From RUG708 sp050946535 (GTDB lineage: Bacteria > Bacillota > Clostridia > Peptostreptococcales > Anaerovoracaceae): DNA of 64,000 nt. Positions within the stretch are counted from its first letter, which is position 1. The number at the start of each line of letters is the position of its first letter. The stretch is from contig JBMNUZ010000006.1 in NCBI GenBank assembly GCA_050946535.1, forward strand, positions 37,313 to 101,312, given 5' to 3'. Made by a program: the position numbers and the translations under genes. The notes under the pieces are model-generated. The model did not search any database. It was not told where the DNA came from and saw only the letters and a program-made list of their open reading frames with translations. Of the stretch, positions 44,056 through 52,734 are shown in pieces.

Positions 44056-44064
44056 ATTATAGCA
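44056..44064 (-). promoter_or_regulatory. Extended -10 promoter of the redox-sensor operon
   Basis: TGCTATAAT on the minus strand is a consensus extended -10 box; the -35 region is weak. It would start RNA near 44049, giving a ~47-base leader to the AUU at 44002. Confidence 0.6.
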
Positions 44065-44258
44065 TTTTTGAACCTGCTGCTGTGGAAAACGCGGCGTTCA
44101 TTACAAAATACTGTCATCGATGACCGATTTTCTATTTATTTATGTAATACCAGCGTCCTGCGAGCGCTCCGCGCACATTTTGCATACACGTCCGCATGTT
44201 TTTTCCGGACAATTCACGCGGACTATTTGTGTGCCGTCAGGAGATCTTTTAAAGCAAA

Positions 44259-44301
44259 AACATCCAGAGGTATGCGCTGGCATATCCCTGGATGTCAATA
44301 T
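44259..44301 (-). terminator. Terminator downstream of the lytic transglycosylase region
   Basis: On the minus strand ACATCCAGGGATATG pairs with CATACCTCTGGATGT and is followed by TTTTGCTTT. It lies about 380 bases past the transglycosylase stop, beyond a repeat block; 44065-44258 shows no gene. Confidence 0.65.
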
Positions 44302-44415
44302 TATCCTTTTTATTATTTATTGCAGATTTCAGTATGTGTTTTTCAGATCGTGACCTGCAGCTTTCATCCGGCTTTCATGCATTCCTGCATTACAGAGACA
44401 GCCTTGCATTACGTA

Positions 44416-44655
44416 ATCCGTGCCGTCTGATGACAGTGACAGCATCTTTGCACGAAGTCACAACCGTCTGATGACAGCACTTCCGCACGAAGCCTTTCCA
44501 ATGGATCCCGTACAGTCTGATAGAGCCAATTTCTGCACAGAAGTCCGCAGTCTCGTGACCGCGCACCTCCGAATGATCAGCCGTGCAGTCTGATGACAGC
44601 ACCTCCGAACGAAGCAACTATCATCTTCAGGAAAGCGCACTTCCGCTGCGGCCGG
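44416..44655. repeat. Degenerate ~35-bp tandem repeats
   Basis: Read on the minus strand, about five diverged units follow a pattern of CTTCGTGCGGAAGTGCTG then TCATCAGACTGCACGG (copies near 44,610, 44,570, 44,520, 44,480 and 44,440). The period is not a multiple of three and shows indels, so a coding function is unlikely. It starts about 30 bases downstream of the transglycosylase stop. Confidence 0.7.
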
Positions 44656-44681
44656 TCTTCGCAGGTTCTGATCCGAAGCAG

Positions 44682-45761
44682 TTATATAACTGCTGAAATA
44701 GCGTTGTATTTGTTCATTACATTATTGTAGTAACCGAGCTTGTATGTTCCGCGTGAAACGTTGCCCTTTCCGTAGCAGTAAGCGCTGATCGCTTGCTGCG
44801 CGTTGCTGAACGAACTGAAGTTGTCCGCCATAATAGCGGCTGCAGCGTGTACATTGGAATCTATCTGCAGGAGCTCGCTTGCCGAGAAGCCGTATCCGGC
44901 TCCTGTGGATTTGCTGATCTGCATGAGGCCTATGCAGCCGTAGCTGTTAGTCTCAGATTTGTTAAACGTGCTTTCGCACTGCGCCGTTGCCATGAGCAGC
45001 AGCGGATCGATTCCGTATTCCTGGCCGTATTTATAGAAGGCCGCAACCATAGCTTCCGCATCCGCCTCTGAAACGCTGCTGTTTACATTGCGAATGTATG
45101 ATACAAGCGCCGATGCATCAGATGATGAAAGCTGAACTGACGATGATGACGAAGAGACCGACTGCGAAGCCGTCGATGCCGTCGATGCCGTCGAAGTCGT
45201 CAGACTGAGGCCGGTCTCATCCGAATAAGATGCTTCCCATCCTGCGGCTCCTGACTCGAGAACAGGACTGATCGCAATATATACTGTAGTTCCGTTGTAG
45301 AGCACCGGACTATCCGACATATCGAGTGTAACCGTGTTTCCGTCCGATGATGTGAATGTCACAGTTATATCCTTTACAGCCAGCATCCTGACAGTTCCGG
45401 ACATCCCGTTCTGCTGAGAGTCTGAGAAATCCTTCTGCTGTGCCTCTGTCTGAGTAATATTTACCGTGGCTGTCTCGGAATCGAGCTCTGCGCTGATGCC
45501 GAGAAGACTGCCGAAAGTAGCGTCTAAAGGAATATAGATGTAGCCCCCGCTTACAATAACCGGATCGGCCAGCTTGTCTGCAGGAACGCTCTGTCCATTG
45601 ATAACTATGTCTTTGTCGAAATACTGGGCGGTTACGACATCGCCGCTGCCCGACATATCCTCGGCAAAAACATCTGACGGCAAGAGTGTGATCATCATCG
45701 CCACAGCAAGAATTACCGCAGTTATTATCGCTTTGATTCTGTTATGGTTTATATTTTCCAA
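44682..45761 (-). CDS. Secreted lytic transglycosylase (SLT) with copper-amine-oxidase-like domain
   Basis: The protein has 359 residues. A signal peptide (1-33, ending DVFAED) is followed by a Cu-amine-oxidase-N-like cell-surface module (INGQSVPADKLADPVIVSGG, YIYIPLDATFG), a Ser/Thr-rich linker (~190-225) and a goose-type SLT domain with the catalytic glutamate in ATAQCESTFNKSETNSYG, then CIGLMQIS and AYCYGKGNV. It probably cleaves peptidoglycan at the surface. It uses TTG at 45761, with AAGGAGG nine bases upstream and a perfect consensus promoter. Confidence 0.9.
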   Translation of the reverse strand: MENINHNRIKAIITAVILAVAMMITLLPSDVFAEDMSGSGDVVTAQYFDKDIVINGQSVPADKLADPVIVSGGYIYIPLDATFGSLLGISAELDSETATVNITQTEAQQKDFSDSQQNGMSGTVRMLAVKDITVTFTSSDGNTVTLDMSDSPVLYNGTTVYIAISPVLESGAAGWEASYSDETGLSLTTSTASTASTASQSVSSSSSSVQLSSSDASALVSYIRNVNSSVSEADAEAMVAAFYKYGQEYGIDPLLLMATAQCESTFNKSETNSYGCIGLMQISKSTGAGYGFSASELLQIDSNVHAAAAIMADNFSSFSNAQQAISAYCYGKGNVSRGTYKLGYYNNVMNKYNAISAVI

Positions 45762-45817
45762 TACTCAATACCTCCTTGATAAGTTTATTTATATAAATTT
45801 CTTATACAAATGCAGAC

Positions 45818-45846
45818 ATTATACCGGAATAATCCGCATTTGTCAA
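45818..45846 (-). promoter_or_regulatory. Consensus promoter of the lytic transglycosylase gene
   Basis: TTGACA (45846-45841), 17-bp spacer, TATAAT (45823-45818) on the minus strand. The AT-rich DNA from 45,847 to 46,180 shows no further gene or RNA that I can support. Confidence 0.85.
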
Positions 45847-46180
45847 AGAAAAGACAAAAATCACCCTCTTTTCCGCAATTGTATAAGCGCCAGAACCGTT
45901 CGAAAAACAGGGTTTCCAAAAAATATCGCTTGATTGCATAAGGCTGAGATCGATATTATTTGACAAATATACTGAAATTCTTTCGCTGTGATCTGACAGA
46001 AATCAGACATATATCAGAAAATTATAGATTAAATGATAAATAATATGCCAAAGCAGCTCTCCGCCATGGTCTTGCCTTAATTTATCCTTTGAATTTCATT
46101 TTTTCAAGAACATTTATGCTTTTCGCCGCAAATTTATCTCATTTATTCCTGCATTTTTATCTTTTTAATGTGATTGTTAT

Positions 46181-46209
46181 TTGCATGTAAAAAAACATTA
46201 TGGTATCAT
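46181..46209 (+). promoter_or_regulatory. Promoter of the glycine-riboswitch transcript
   Basis: TTGCAT at 46181-46186 and TATCAT at 46204-46209, 17-bp spacer. Confidence 0.7.
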
Positions 46210-46235
46210 TCCTCTCGTATTCATTCAAAATCAAA

Positions 46236-46422
46236 TACAGACGTAGAAGTTTTCAGGAAAAAGAATCGTTTATCAACGTTTTCTGCCGAAGGAGTAATAC
46301 TCTCAGGTGCCGCATCGCGGCAGCGACTGGAAACCGAGTGGCTCTGGAGAATCTCAGATGAGTGCCGAAGGTGCAAGGCAGACGCAAAGTCGAACCAATC
46401 TCTCAGGCAAAAGGACAGAGTA
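46236..46422 (+). promoter_or_regulatory. Tandem glycine riboswitch
   Basis: Two gcvT-type aptamers are visible. The first has CCGAAGGAG, ACTCTCAGGTG and GACTGGA; the second has CTCTGGAGAA, GTGCCGAAGGTGCAA and CTCTCAGGCAAAAGGACAGAG-type conserved core. The 5' boundary of the first aptamer is approximate. It precedes a terminator and a sodium:amino-acid symporter. Confidence 0.9.
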
Positions 46423-46460
46423 AATCGCCGTACATTTCTGCATTATGTGCGTTTTCTTCT

Positions 46461-46498
46461 GCCGCCTTCACAGTTTTTCGAAGACGGCTTTTTATTTT
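46461..46498 (+). terminator. Expression-platform terminator of the glycine riboswitch
   Basis: GCCGCCTTC pairs with GAAGACGGC around a 10-base loop and is followed by TTTTTATTTTG, 50 bases before the symporter start. Whether glycine opens or closes it cannot be decided by eye. Confidence 0.75.
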
Positions 46499-46548
46499 GA
46501 TCATCTGGCGGGCCGCGTCATCTGAAAGGAGAGAAAAAAGGAAAAGAA

Positions 46549-47943
46549 ATGGACGCATTAAACAATATCGTCGTACAAGTGGATGGGTTCCTCTGGAACA
46601 ACATTCTTTTGTTTCTGTTAGTCGGAACCGGAATTTTCTATTCATTCCGGACTAATTTCGTGCAGGTACGCCGCTTCGGCGCTGCAATGAAACGTGTTTT
46701 CGGAGGATTCAACCTCAACGGCAAGAAGGCCGGCAAGGACGGCATGAGTTCGTTCCAGGCTCTGACCACTGCCATAGCTGCACAGGTCGGAACGGGAAAC
46801 ATCGCCGGATGCGCGACCGCGCTCGTGTCGGGAGGTCCGGGAGCGATATTCTGGATGTGGCTTTCGGCATTCTTCGGCATGTCGACGATTTACGCCGAAG
46901 CGACGCTTGCCCAGAAGACGAAGATCCGCGGAAGCGACGGTGAAATCTCCGGCGGCCCGTATTTCTATATCCGCACGGCCTTTAAAAACAAATTCGGCAA
47001 ATGCTTCGCCGTGTTCTTCTCGATCGCGGTTATCTTTGCGCTCGGATTCATGGGCAACATGGTTCAGTCAAATTCGATCAGCGAAGCATTTCACACCGCA
47101 TTCGGCGTTCCCAAATTCGTGCTCGGAATCATATGCGCCGTCATAGCAGCTTTCATATTCGTAGGCGGCATCAGAAGGATCGCATCCTTTACTGAAAAAG
47201 TCGTACCTGTAATGGCCATACTTTACATCGTCGGAAGCATCGTCGTACTCGTGATAAATCACGAAAATCTGCTTCCTGCACTGGGTTCGATATTCACATG
47301 TGCGTTCGACCCTCAGGCGGTGCTCGGCGCCGGCGCCGGAATCGGCGTAAGAGAAGCGATGCGCTACGGCGTCGCAAGAGGACTTTTCTCGAACGAAGCC
47401 GGCATGGGTTCGACTCCGCACGCGCATGCACTCGCGAAGGTCGAAAAACCTTCCGATCAGGGAGAAACAGCGATGGTCGGCGTATTTATCGACACGTTCG
47501 TAATACTGACGCTGACGGCTCTAGTGATTCTGTCTTCGGGAATGCTCGAGTTCGGCGAAGGCGCGACTACAGGAACGGCCCTCGCGCAGCAGGCGTTCTC
47601 CACCGCGTTCAAATCCGCCGGAAGCGCATTTATCGCGATCTGCATGTTCTTCTTTGCATTTTCGACGATTATCGGCTGGTATTTCTTCGGCCGTACTAAT
47701 ATCAGGATCCTGTTCGGAGATAAAGCGATCAAGATCTATTCAATCCTCGTTGCCGTATTCATCTTCATCGGCTCGCTTCTCAAGGTCGATCTCGTATGGA
47801 ACCTCGCAGACCTGTTCAACGGGCTGATGGTCATCCCGAACCTCTGCGCAATACTCGCTCTGAGCGGCATAGTCCACAAGGTCGCAAAAGGTGAGGATCC
47901 GGAGCTCAGGATCAATCCGGAACTCACCAGAATCAAGAAGTAA
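46549..47943 (+). CDS. Sodium:alanine/glycine symporter (AGCS family)
   Basis: The protein has 464 residues and about eleven helices. AGCS hallmarks are LTTAIAAQVGTGNIAGCATAL, GGPGAIFWMWLSAFFGMST, EISGGPYFYI and FSNEAGMGSTPHAHALA. The family imports alanine or glycine with sodium. The glycine riboswitch upstream argues that glycine is the physiological substrate or the signal for export/import balance. AAAGGAGAGAAAAAAGGA precedes the ATG. Confidence 0.93.
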   Translation: MDALNNIVVQVDGFLWNNILLFLLVGTGIFYSFRTNFVQVRRFGAAMKRVFGGFNLNGKKAGKDGMSSFQALTTAIAAQVGTGNIAGCATALVSGGPGAIFWMWLSAFFGMSTIYAEATLAQKTKIRGSDGEISGGPYFYIRTAFKNKFGKCFAVFFSIAVIFALGFMGNMVQSNSISEAFHTAFGVPKFVLGIICAVIAAFIFVGGIRRIASFTEKVVPVMAILYIVGSIVVLVINHENLLPALGSIFTCAFDPQAVLGAGAGIGVREAMRYGVARGLFSNEAGMGSTPHAHALAKVEKPSDQGETAMVGVFIDTFVILTLTALVILSSGMLEFGEGATTGTALAQQAFSTAFKSAGSAFIAICMFFFAFSTIIGWYFFGRTNIRILFGDKAIKIYSILVAVFIFIGSLLKVDLVWNLADLFNGLMVIPNLCAILALSGIVHKVAKGEDPELRINPELTRIKK

Positions 47944-47954
47944 CTATTGCAGGA

Positions 47955-47976
47955 TTCCGCTTTGAGGCGGCTTTTC
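47955..47976 (+). terminator. Weak terminator after the symporter
   Basis: CCGC-TTTGAG-GCGG followed by CTTTTC, 12 bases past the stop. Short stem and short U-run. Confidence 0.35.
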
Positions 47977-48086
47977 GGGCAGCTTTGTGTTCCGAACGGC
48001 GAGCCGCCCTTTCCTGCTTATTTTACTGCTTCAGACAATGCATCAGTATCGCGCATTTTTGCGTCATTACATCATTTCCACGTCTG

Positions 48087-48126
48087 CAAAAAAAAGAAAA
48101 GTCCCTGAAGCACATGTTTCAGGGAC
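48087..48126 (-). terminator. Terminator of tRNA-Arg
   Basis: On the minus strand GTCCCTGAA pairs with TTCAGGGAC, followed by TTTTCTTTTTTTT, starting about 13 bases past the tRNA. Confidence 0.85.
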
Positions 48127-48138
48127 ATCATATATACA

Positions 48139-48214
48139 TGGTGCTCGTGGGGAGACTCGAACTCCCGACGCACGGTTTAGGAAACCGACGCTCTATCCGC
48201 TGAGCTACACAAGC
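48139..48214 (-). tRNA. tRNA-Arg, anticodon CCU
   Basis: The minus strand folds into a full cloverleaf: acceptor GCTTGTG/CACGAGC, D arm GCTCAGCGGATAGAGC, anticodon arm TCGGT-TTCCTAA-ACCGT (loop gives anticodon CCT, reading AGG), T arm GGGAGTTCGAGTCTCCC, and an encoded CCA end. 76 nt including CCA. Confidence 0.97.
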
Positions 48215-48225
48215 ATTACTAGAAC

Positions 48226-48254
48226 ATAATAGCACAGGGCAGAGCCGTTTTCAA
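48226..48254 (-). promoter_or_regulatory. Promoter of tRNA-Arg
   Basis: TTGAAA (48254-48249), 17-bp spacer, TATTAT (48231-48226) on the minus strand, between the cvpA stop and the tRNA. Confidence 0.7.
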
Positions 48255-48261
48255 ATATTTT

Positions 48262-48933
48262 CTAACCTGCAAGAGCCTCCAGGTTGCTCAGAGAATCGGC
48301 GTAAGGAATCATGTTGTATTGCTGCAGGAATCCCATCACGATCGAATCGTCGAGCTGCGAGCTGAGCATCGATACGTCCAGGAAAACCGATATATAATAA
48401 AGGCATAAAAGCAATATGTATGAAAGGAATATGCCTTCGACGAATCCGAACAAAATGCCTAAGACTCTGTCTGTAGAACCGATGACGCGATTTTTTCTGA
48501 CTGCGTTCCTGGCTATCGAGATGATGATCTTTAAGATGATTCCCACGATGATCATGATCAGGATGATCGCAATCACATTCATGATTACATCTACGATCGG
48601 AGACGCAATCTTCTCGGCCTGAGCATTCACGGCACTGTTGGACGAGCTCGCCAGAACTGCCTTTACAGAATCAGGAAGTTCTGTACCGTCCGATGTCCCG
48701 CTCAGCTGTGATATAGCCCTTTCCTTGACATATTGTACGATACGTGTATCTATATCGCTTCGTAAATTCGTATATTTATCCAGAAAATCTACTCCGGCGG
48801 GATAGCACAGGAATGCCGCTATAAAAGAGGCCGCCCAGCCGATAACACCAAGCAGGGACGAAATAAACCCGCGTCTGTCTCCCCTGAATATGAAAATCAG
48901 CAGCACAGCTGCTATCAGAAAATCTATCCACAT
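48262..48933 (-). CDS. CvpA-family membrane protein
   Basis: The protein has 223 residues with four hydrophobic segments (about 1-20, 24-45, 112-140 and 155-185). MWIDFLIAAVLLIFIFRGDRRG and the later ILFGFVEGIFLSYILL fit the CvpA/colicin V production family. A serine-rich extracytoplasmic loop separates the second and third segments. Function in Firmicutes is unclear; links to cell-wall or division processes are proposed for the family. AAAAGGAG precedes the ATG. Confidence 0.85.
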   Translation of the reverse strand: MWIDFLIAAVLLIFIFRGDRRGFISSLLGVIGWAASFIAAFLCYPAGVDFLDKYTNLRSDIDTRIVQYVKERAISQLSGTSDGTELPDSVKAVLASSSNSAVNAQAEKIASPIVDVIMNVIAIILIMIIVGIILKIIISIARNAVRKNRVIGSTDRVLGILFGFVEGIFLSYILLLCLYYISVFLDVSMLSSQLDDSIVMGFLQQYNMIPYADSLSNLEALAG

Positions 48934-48972
48934 GTGGTTACTACTCCTTTTTTATCAAGGGACTTTCACCTA

Positions 48973-49001
48973 ATTTTATCAAGACAAACAATACTTAGCA
49001 A
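48973..49001 (-). promoter_or_regulatory. Promoter of the CvpA-family gene
   Basis: TTGCTA (49001-48996), 17-bp spacer, TAAAAT (48978-48973) on the minus strand. Confidence 0.6.
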
Positions 49002-49088
49002 TACAGAACCTTTTTGATTTAATAGCAACTTACACAAATTTGTAGTAATCTTTACGCAGATATGACAATAAACATCTCATCCCGCAGG

Positions 49089-51404
49089 CTATATCTTCAT
49101 CGAGAGTGAGATTTTCTTACGTTCGTTGTCGACGTCGAGTATTCTGACCTTTACCACGTCTCCCACGCTTACCGCATCCAACGGATGTTTTATGTATTTA
49201 TCCGACATTTCAGATATGTGCACGAGTCCGTCCGTTTTTACGCCGATGTCGACGAACGCACCGAAGTCGACGACATTTCTCACCGTGCCTTCGAGGATCA
49301 TGCCAGGAGCAAGATCGTCAAATGACAATACGTCCTGTCTGAAGATGACCGGCGGCATTTCGTCACGCGGGTCTCTCGCAGGCTTTTTTATTTCGTTCAC
49401 GATATCGGTCAGCGTCATGATTCCCATGTCCAAATCTTCCGACATGAGCTTCATGCTCTCGTTGAGGCGTCTCTTGTTTTCGGCCGCCTTCTTTTTGCGC
49501 GAGCCCTTTTTGTCACCGCCTTCGTCTTCCAGCAGAACGGCGAGAACTGCAAACGGGCTGTCTGCATTGGCATTGCGGCGCTGCTTGCTGCTGCGGCGTT
49601 TCGTCTCTTTCTTCACCGGATATTTTTCCATGATTCTCTTGTCTATATCAGGTACGCCGCCCGATGAAATCTGAGATGCATCTATGCCGAGCCTGTCCAG
49701 CATCTTTTCAGCCGTTTCGTACGATTCAGGGTGGACCGCGGTCGAATCGAGCGGATTCGTTCCGCCTGAAACGCGCAGGAATCCAGCGCACTGGCTGTAT
49801 GTCTTTTCGCCGAGGCGCGGTACTTTCAGCAGCTGTTTCCTGTCCGTGAACGGACCGTTCTCCTCCCTGTATTTGACTATGTTCTTTGCTGTCAGCGAAT
49901 TTATTCCTGCAACATATGAGAGGAGCGAAGCCGAGGCCGTGTTGAGGTCGACGCCTACGTTGTTTACACAGTCCTCCACTACGCCGGTAAGCGCTTCGTC
50001 GAGCATCTTCTGGTCGACGTCATGCTGATACTGCCCGATACCCATGCTGCGCGGAGGAATTTTCACCAGTTCCGACAGAGGGTCCTGGAGCCTTCTGCCT
50101 ATGGACATAGCTCCGCGCGTCGTGACATCGAGGTCGGGATACTCTTCACTCGCCAGTTTCGATGCTGAATAGACGGATGCTCCTGCTTCGCTGACAAAAG
50201 TGTATTTCAGGTCTCTGCCCGTTTTCGCTATGTAATCGGCGATGAACTTCTCGGTCTCTCTCGACGCCGTTCCGTTTCCTATTACTATAGTGTTGAGATT
50301 AAATCTGTCGATCAGTTTGGTGATGGTGCGCTCCGATCCTGCAATGTCTTTTTTAGGCGGCGTCGGATAGATTGTGGCATAAGCGAGCAATTTTCCCGTG
50401 CTCCCGAGTGCAGCCAGCTTGCATCCGGTTCTCTGCCCCGGATCTATCGCGAGTACGCGCGCGCCCCTTACAGGTCTCTGCATGAGGAGATTCTTCGTGT
50501 TTGCAGAGAATATCTTGATCGATTCTTTCTCGGCTCTTTCGGAAAGCTCGTTTCTGAGCTCTCTTTCGACTGACGGCGCCATAAGCCTTTTATACGCGTC
50601 GTTTACGGCATCCGAAATCAACCCTGCGAAGACCGACTTTTCATTCGTGATAACCCGCTCTTTTAACATGCTGCAGATCTTATCGGTATCGACGTCGATT
50701 CTTACCTTGAGTTTCTTCTCCTTCTCGCCTCTGTTCACTGCCTGCACGCGGTGATTCGGGATTTTGTTCACAGCCTCTGAATATTCGTAATACATCTCGT
50801 AAGGAGTCTTTTCCTCCTTATCGACGCCCTCTGACACGATCAGTCCGTGATCTCTCGTAAAATTCCGCACCATTTCGACGTTTTCAGGATCATCTGCCAC
50901 GCGCTCGGCGATGATGTCGGATGCTCCCGCAAGCGCCGCAGCCGCATCTTCAACTTCTTTCTCAGGGTTTACATATTCTTCGGCAACGTCTTCCGGAGAG
51001 CCTTCCGTGATATCCTGTGCCATAATCATTTCAGCAAGCGGCTCGAGCCCGCGCTCCTTTGCCTTCCCCGCTCTCGTGCTCTTCTTCTGTTTGAACGGCT
51101 TGTACAGATCTTCAACCCTCTGAAGAACTTCTGCGCTGTCGATTTCGGCCTTGAGCTCATCCGTCAGTTTGCCCTGTTCTTTTATGCTTTTCAGCACTTC
51201 GCCTTTCCGCTCCTCGAGATTCCTGAGGTAAGTCAGCCTCTCCATCAGCTCCCGCAGAGTCACATCGCTCATGCCGCCCGTAACTTCTTTGCGGTAACGT
51301 GCGATGAACGGAATCGTATTTCCCTCGTCTATCAGGTCAACTGTCTGTCTGATATATCTTTCGTCCACTTTGAGCTCTTCAGCCAGTTTTTTGTTAATAT
51401 CCAT
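49089..51404 (-). CDS. tex: RNA-binding transcription accessory protein Tex
   Basis: The protein has 771 residues in the usual Tex order: N-terminal helix-turn-helix region, YqgF/RuvC-like domain (VLAIDPGQRTGCKLAAL), helix-hairpin-helix pair (DLNTASASLLSYVAGI, LLKVPRLGEKTYSQCAGFL) and a C-terminal S1 domain (GMILEGTVRNVVDFGAFVDIG). Between the HhH and S1 parts is an extra Lys/Arg-rich stretch of about 60 residues (KKETKRRSSKQRRNAN, DKKGSRKKKAAENKRR). Tex binds RNA polymerase-associated RNA. AGGAGA precedes the ATG. Confidence 0.95.
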   Translation of the reverse strand: MDINKKLAEELKVDERYIRQTVDLIDEGNTIPFIARYRKEVTGGMSDVTLRELMERLTYLRNLEERKGEVLKSIKEQGKLTDELKAEIDSAEVLQRVEDLYKPFKQKKSTRAGKAKERGLEPLAEMIMAQDITEGSPEDVAEEYVNPEKEVEDAAAALAGASDIIAERVADDPENVEMVRNFTRDHGLIVSEGVDKEEKTPYEMYYEYSEAVNKIPNHRVQAVNRGEKEKKLKVRIDVDTDKICSMLKERVITNEKSVFAGLISDAVNDAYKRLMAPSVERELRNELSERAEKESIKIFSANTKNLLMQRPVRGARVLAIDPGQRTGCKLAALGSTGKLLAYATIYPTPPKKDIAGSERTITKLIDRFNLNTIVIGNGTASRETEKFIADYIAKTGRDLKYTFVSEAGASVYSASKLASEEYPDLDVTTRGAMSIGRRLQDPLSELVKIPPRSMGIGQYQHDVDQKMLDEALTGVVEDCVNNVGVDLNTASASLLSYVAGINSLTAKNIVKYREENGPFTDRKQLLKVPRLGEKTYSQCAGFLRVSGGTNPLDSTAVHPESYETAEKMLDRLGIDASQISSGGVPDIDKRIMEKYPVKKETKRRSSKQRRNANADSPFAVLAVLLEDEGGDKKGSRKKKAAENKRRLNESMKLMSEDLDMGIMTLTDIVNEIKKPARDPRDEMPPVIFRQDVLSFDDLAPGMILEGTVRNVVDFGAFVDIGVKTDGLVHISEMSDKYIKHPLDAVSVGDVVKVRILDVDNERKKISLSMKI

Positions 51405-51474
51405 AAAAATTCTCCTGAAAATCGTTTATCTGCAATATACGAAGATCAATTCCCCTGAAATTCATATAGCACAG

Positions 51475-51562
51475 AAGGCGGAGACCCCGGTACAACGTAC
51501 GCAACGGACCTCTGCCTTCCAATAATCTTTATTTCATTGTCACAGCAGCCTGTCAGTCAGGC
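51475..51562 (-). other. Hairpins in the gap between prfB and tex
   Basis: On the minus strand CAGCCTG-ACTGA-CAGGCTG (near 51,543-51,561) and a longer GAAGGCAGAGG / GTCTCCGCCTTC pairing (near 51,475-51,522) lie between the prfB stop and tex. Neither ends in a U-run, so these may be transcript-stabilising structures rather than terminators. Confidence 0.4.
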
Positions 51563-51570
51563 TGTCTCTG

Positions 51571-52678
51571 TTATTTGTCATCTTTCTGTTTCAGCTTTTC
51601 ATTGATAAAGTAATCGATGTCTCCGTCCATAACTCTCTGGACATCTCCGACCTCCGCGCCTGTTCTGTGATCCTTGACCATCGTGTATGGCTGGAAAACA
51701 TATGAGCGGATCTGGTTGCCCCACGTGATCTGGCCGTAGTCTCCGCGGAGCTCTTCGATCTTCTCCTTATGCTCGCGTTCCTTGAGTTCGAGCAGTCTCG
51801 ACTTCAGCACCCTCATAGCTACCTCGCGGTTCTGATGCTGTGAACGCTCGTTCTGACACGAAACCACGATGTTTGTAGGAATGTGAGTGATGCGGACCGC
51901 GGAATCGGTCGTATTTACGTGCTGTCCGCCGGCGCCGCTCGATCTGTAGGTATCTATGCGCAGATCCTCAGGGTTGATCTCGATTTCGACATCGTCGTCG
52001 ACCTGAGGCGCGACATCGACCGATGCAAACGACGTGTGGCGCCTTGCATTCGAATCGAACGGTGATATTCTGACCAGACGGTGGACGCCGCGCTCATTCT
52101 TGAGATATCCGTATGCGTTTTCGCCCTCTACGACGATCGTCGCGCTCTTGATGCCGTTCTCGTCGTCGGCCTGAATCTCGATGATAGTGCATTTGTATCC
52201 TTTGCGCTCGCACCATCTCATGTACATGCGCAGCAGCATGTTCGCCCAGTCCTGGGCATCGACTCCGCCTGCGCCCGAATGAATCGAGAGGATCGCATTG
52301 CCGTGATCGTATTCACCTGTCAGAAGAGTTTCTATCTTCAGATCGTCGATGTTTTTCCCGAGATTTCTGAAGTCCTTCTCCACCTCCGGTATGAGCGATT
52401 CGTCGTTTTCTTCGTCCGCCATTTCTATAAGCACCTCGAGATCGTCGTAGTCGCTGTTGAGCTTGTCGTAAGCCTCCAGCTTTTTCTCGATATGCTTCTT
52501 TTTCTGCATCACACGGGCGGCTTTGTCACTGTCGTTCCAGAAGCCGTCGGCCTCCATCTCTTTATCTATATCTTCCAGTTCCTCTTTCAGTGAAGCCACG
52601 TCAAAGGGACTCACCCAGTTCTTTAAGTCTTTTACGGACGTCTGTCATCTCGTATCTTATCTGATCGAGCTGCAGCAT
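51571..52678 (-). CDS. prfB: Peptide chain release factor 2, with programmed +1 frameshift
   Basis: A 25-codon first frame starts at ATG 52678 (GGAGTGA upstream) and reads MLQLDQIRYEMTDVRKRL to ESL followed by TGA at 52603-52601. The slippery CTT-TGA-C with GGTGAG just before it is the classic RF2 autoregulatory site; shifting +1 over T52603 continues at 52602 into the long frame ending at 51571. The total is about 369 residues. The body has the GGQ motif SSGAGGQHVNTTDSA. RF2 terminates at UGA and UAA, so low RF2 permits the shift. It lies 56 bases downstream of secA. Confidence 0.96.
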
Positions 52679-52734
52679 CTGTTCTTCACTCCTCTCGGAT
52701 ATACAAATTCACGTTAACGGTATGGCGCCTGAGA

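Noticed and set aside
44390..44617. Small protein in the repeat region downstream of the transglycosylase
   Set aside because: The repeats are not in a multiple of three and no ribosome binding site precedes the frame.
49089..51404. Pyrrolysine decoding as a genome-wide feature
   Set aside because: TAG ends several genes here immediately before ribosome binding sites of the next gene, so it is an ordinary stop; the DUF2889-like case stands alone.
52601..52603. Sequencing error or broken gene in prfB
   Set aside because: CTT-TGA-C with an upstream internal Shine-Dalgarno-like GGTGAG is the conserved programmed frameshift of RF2.
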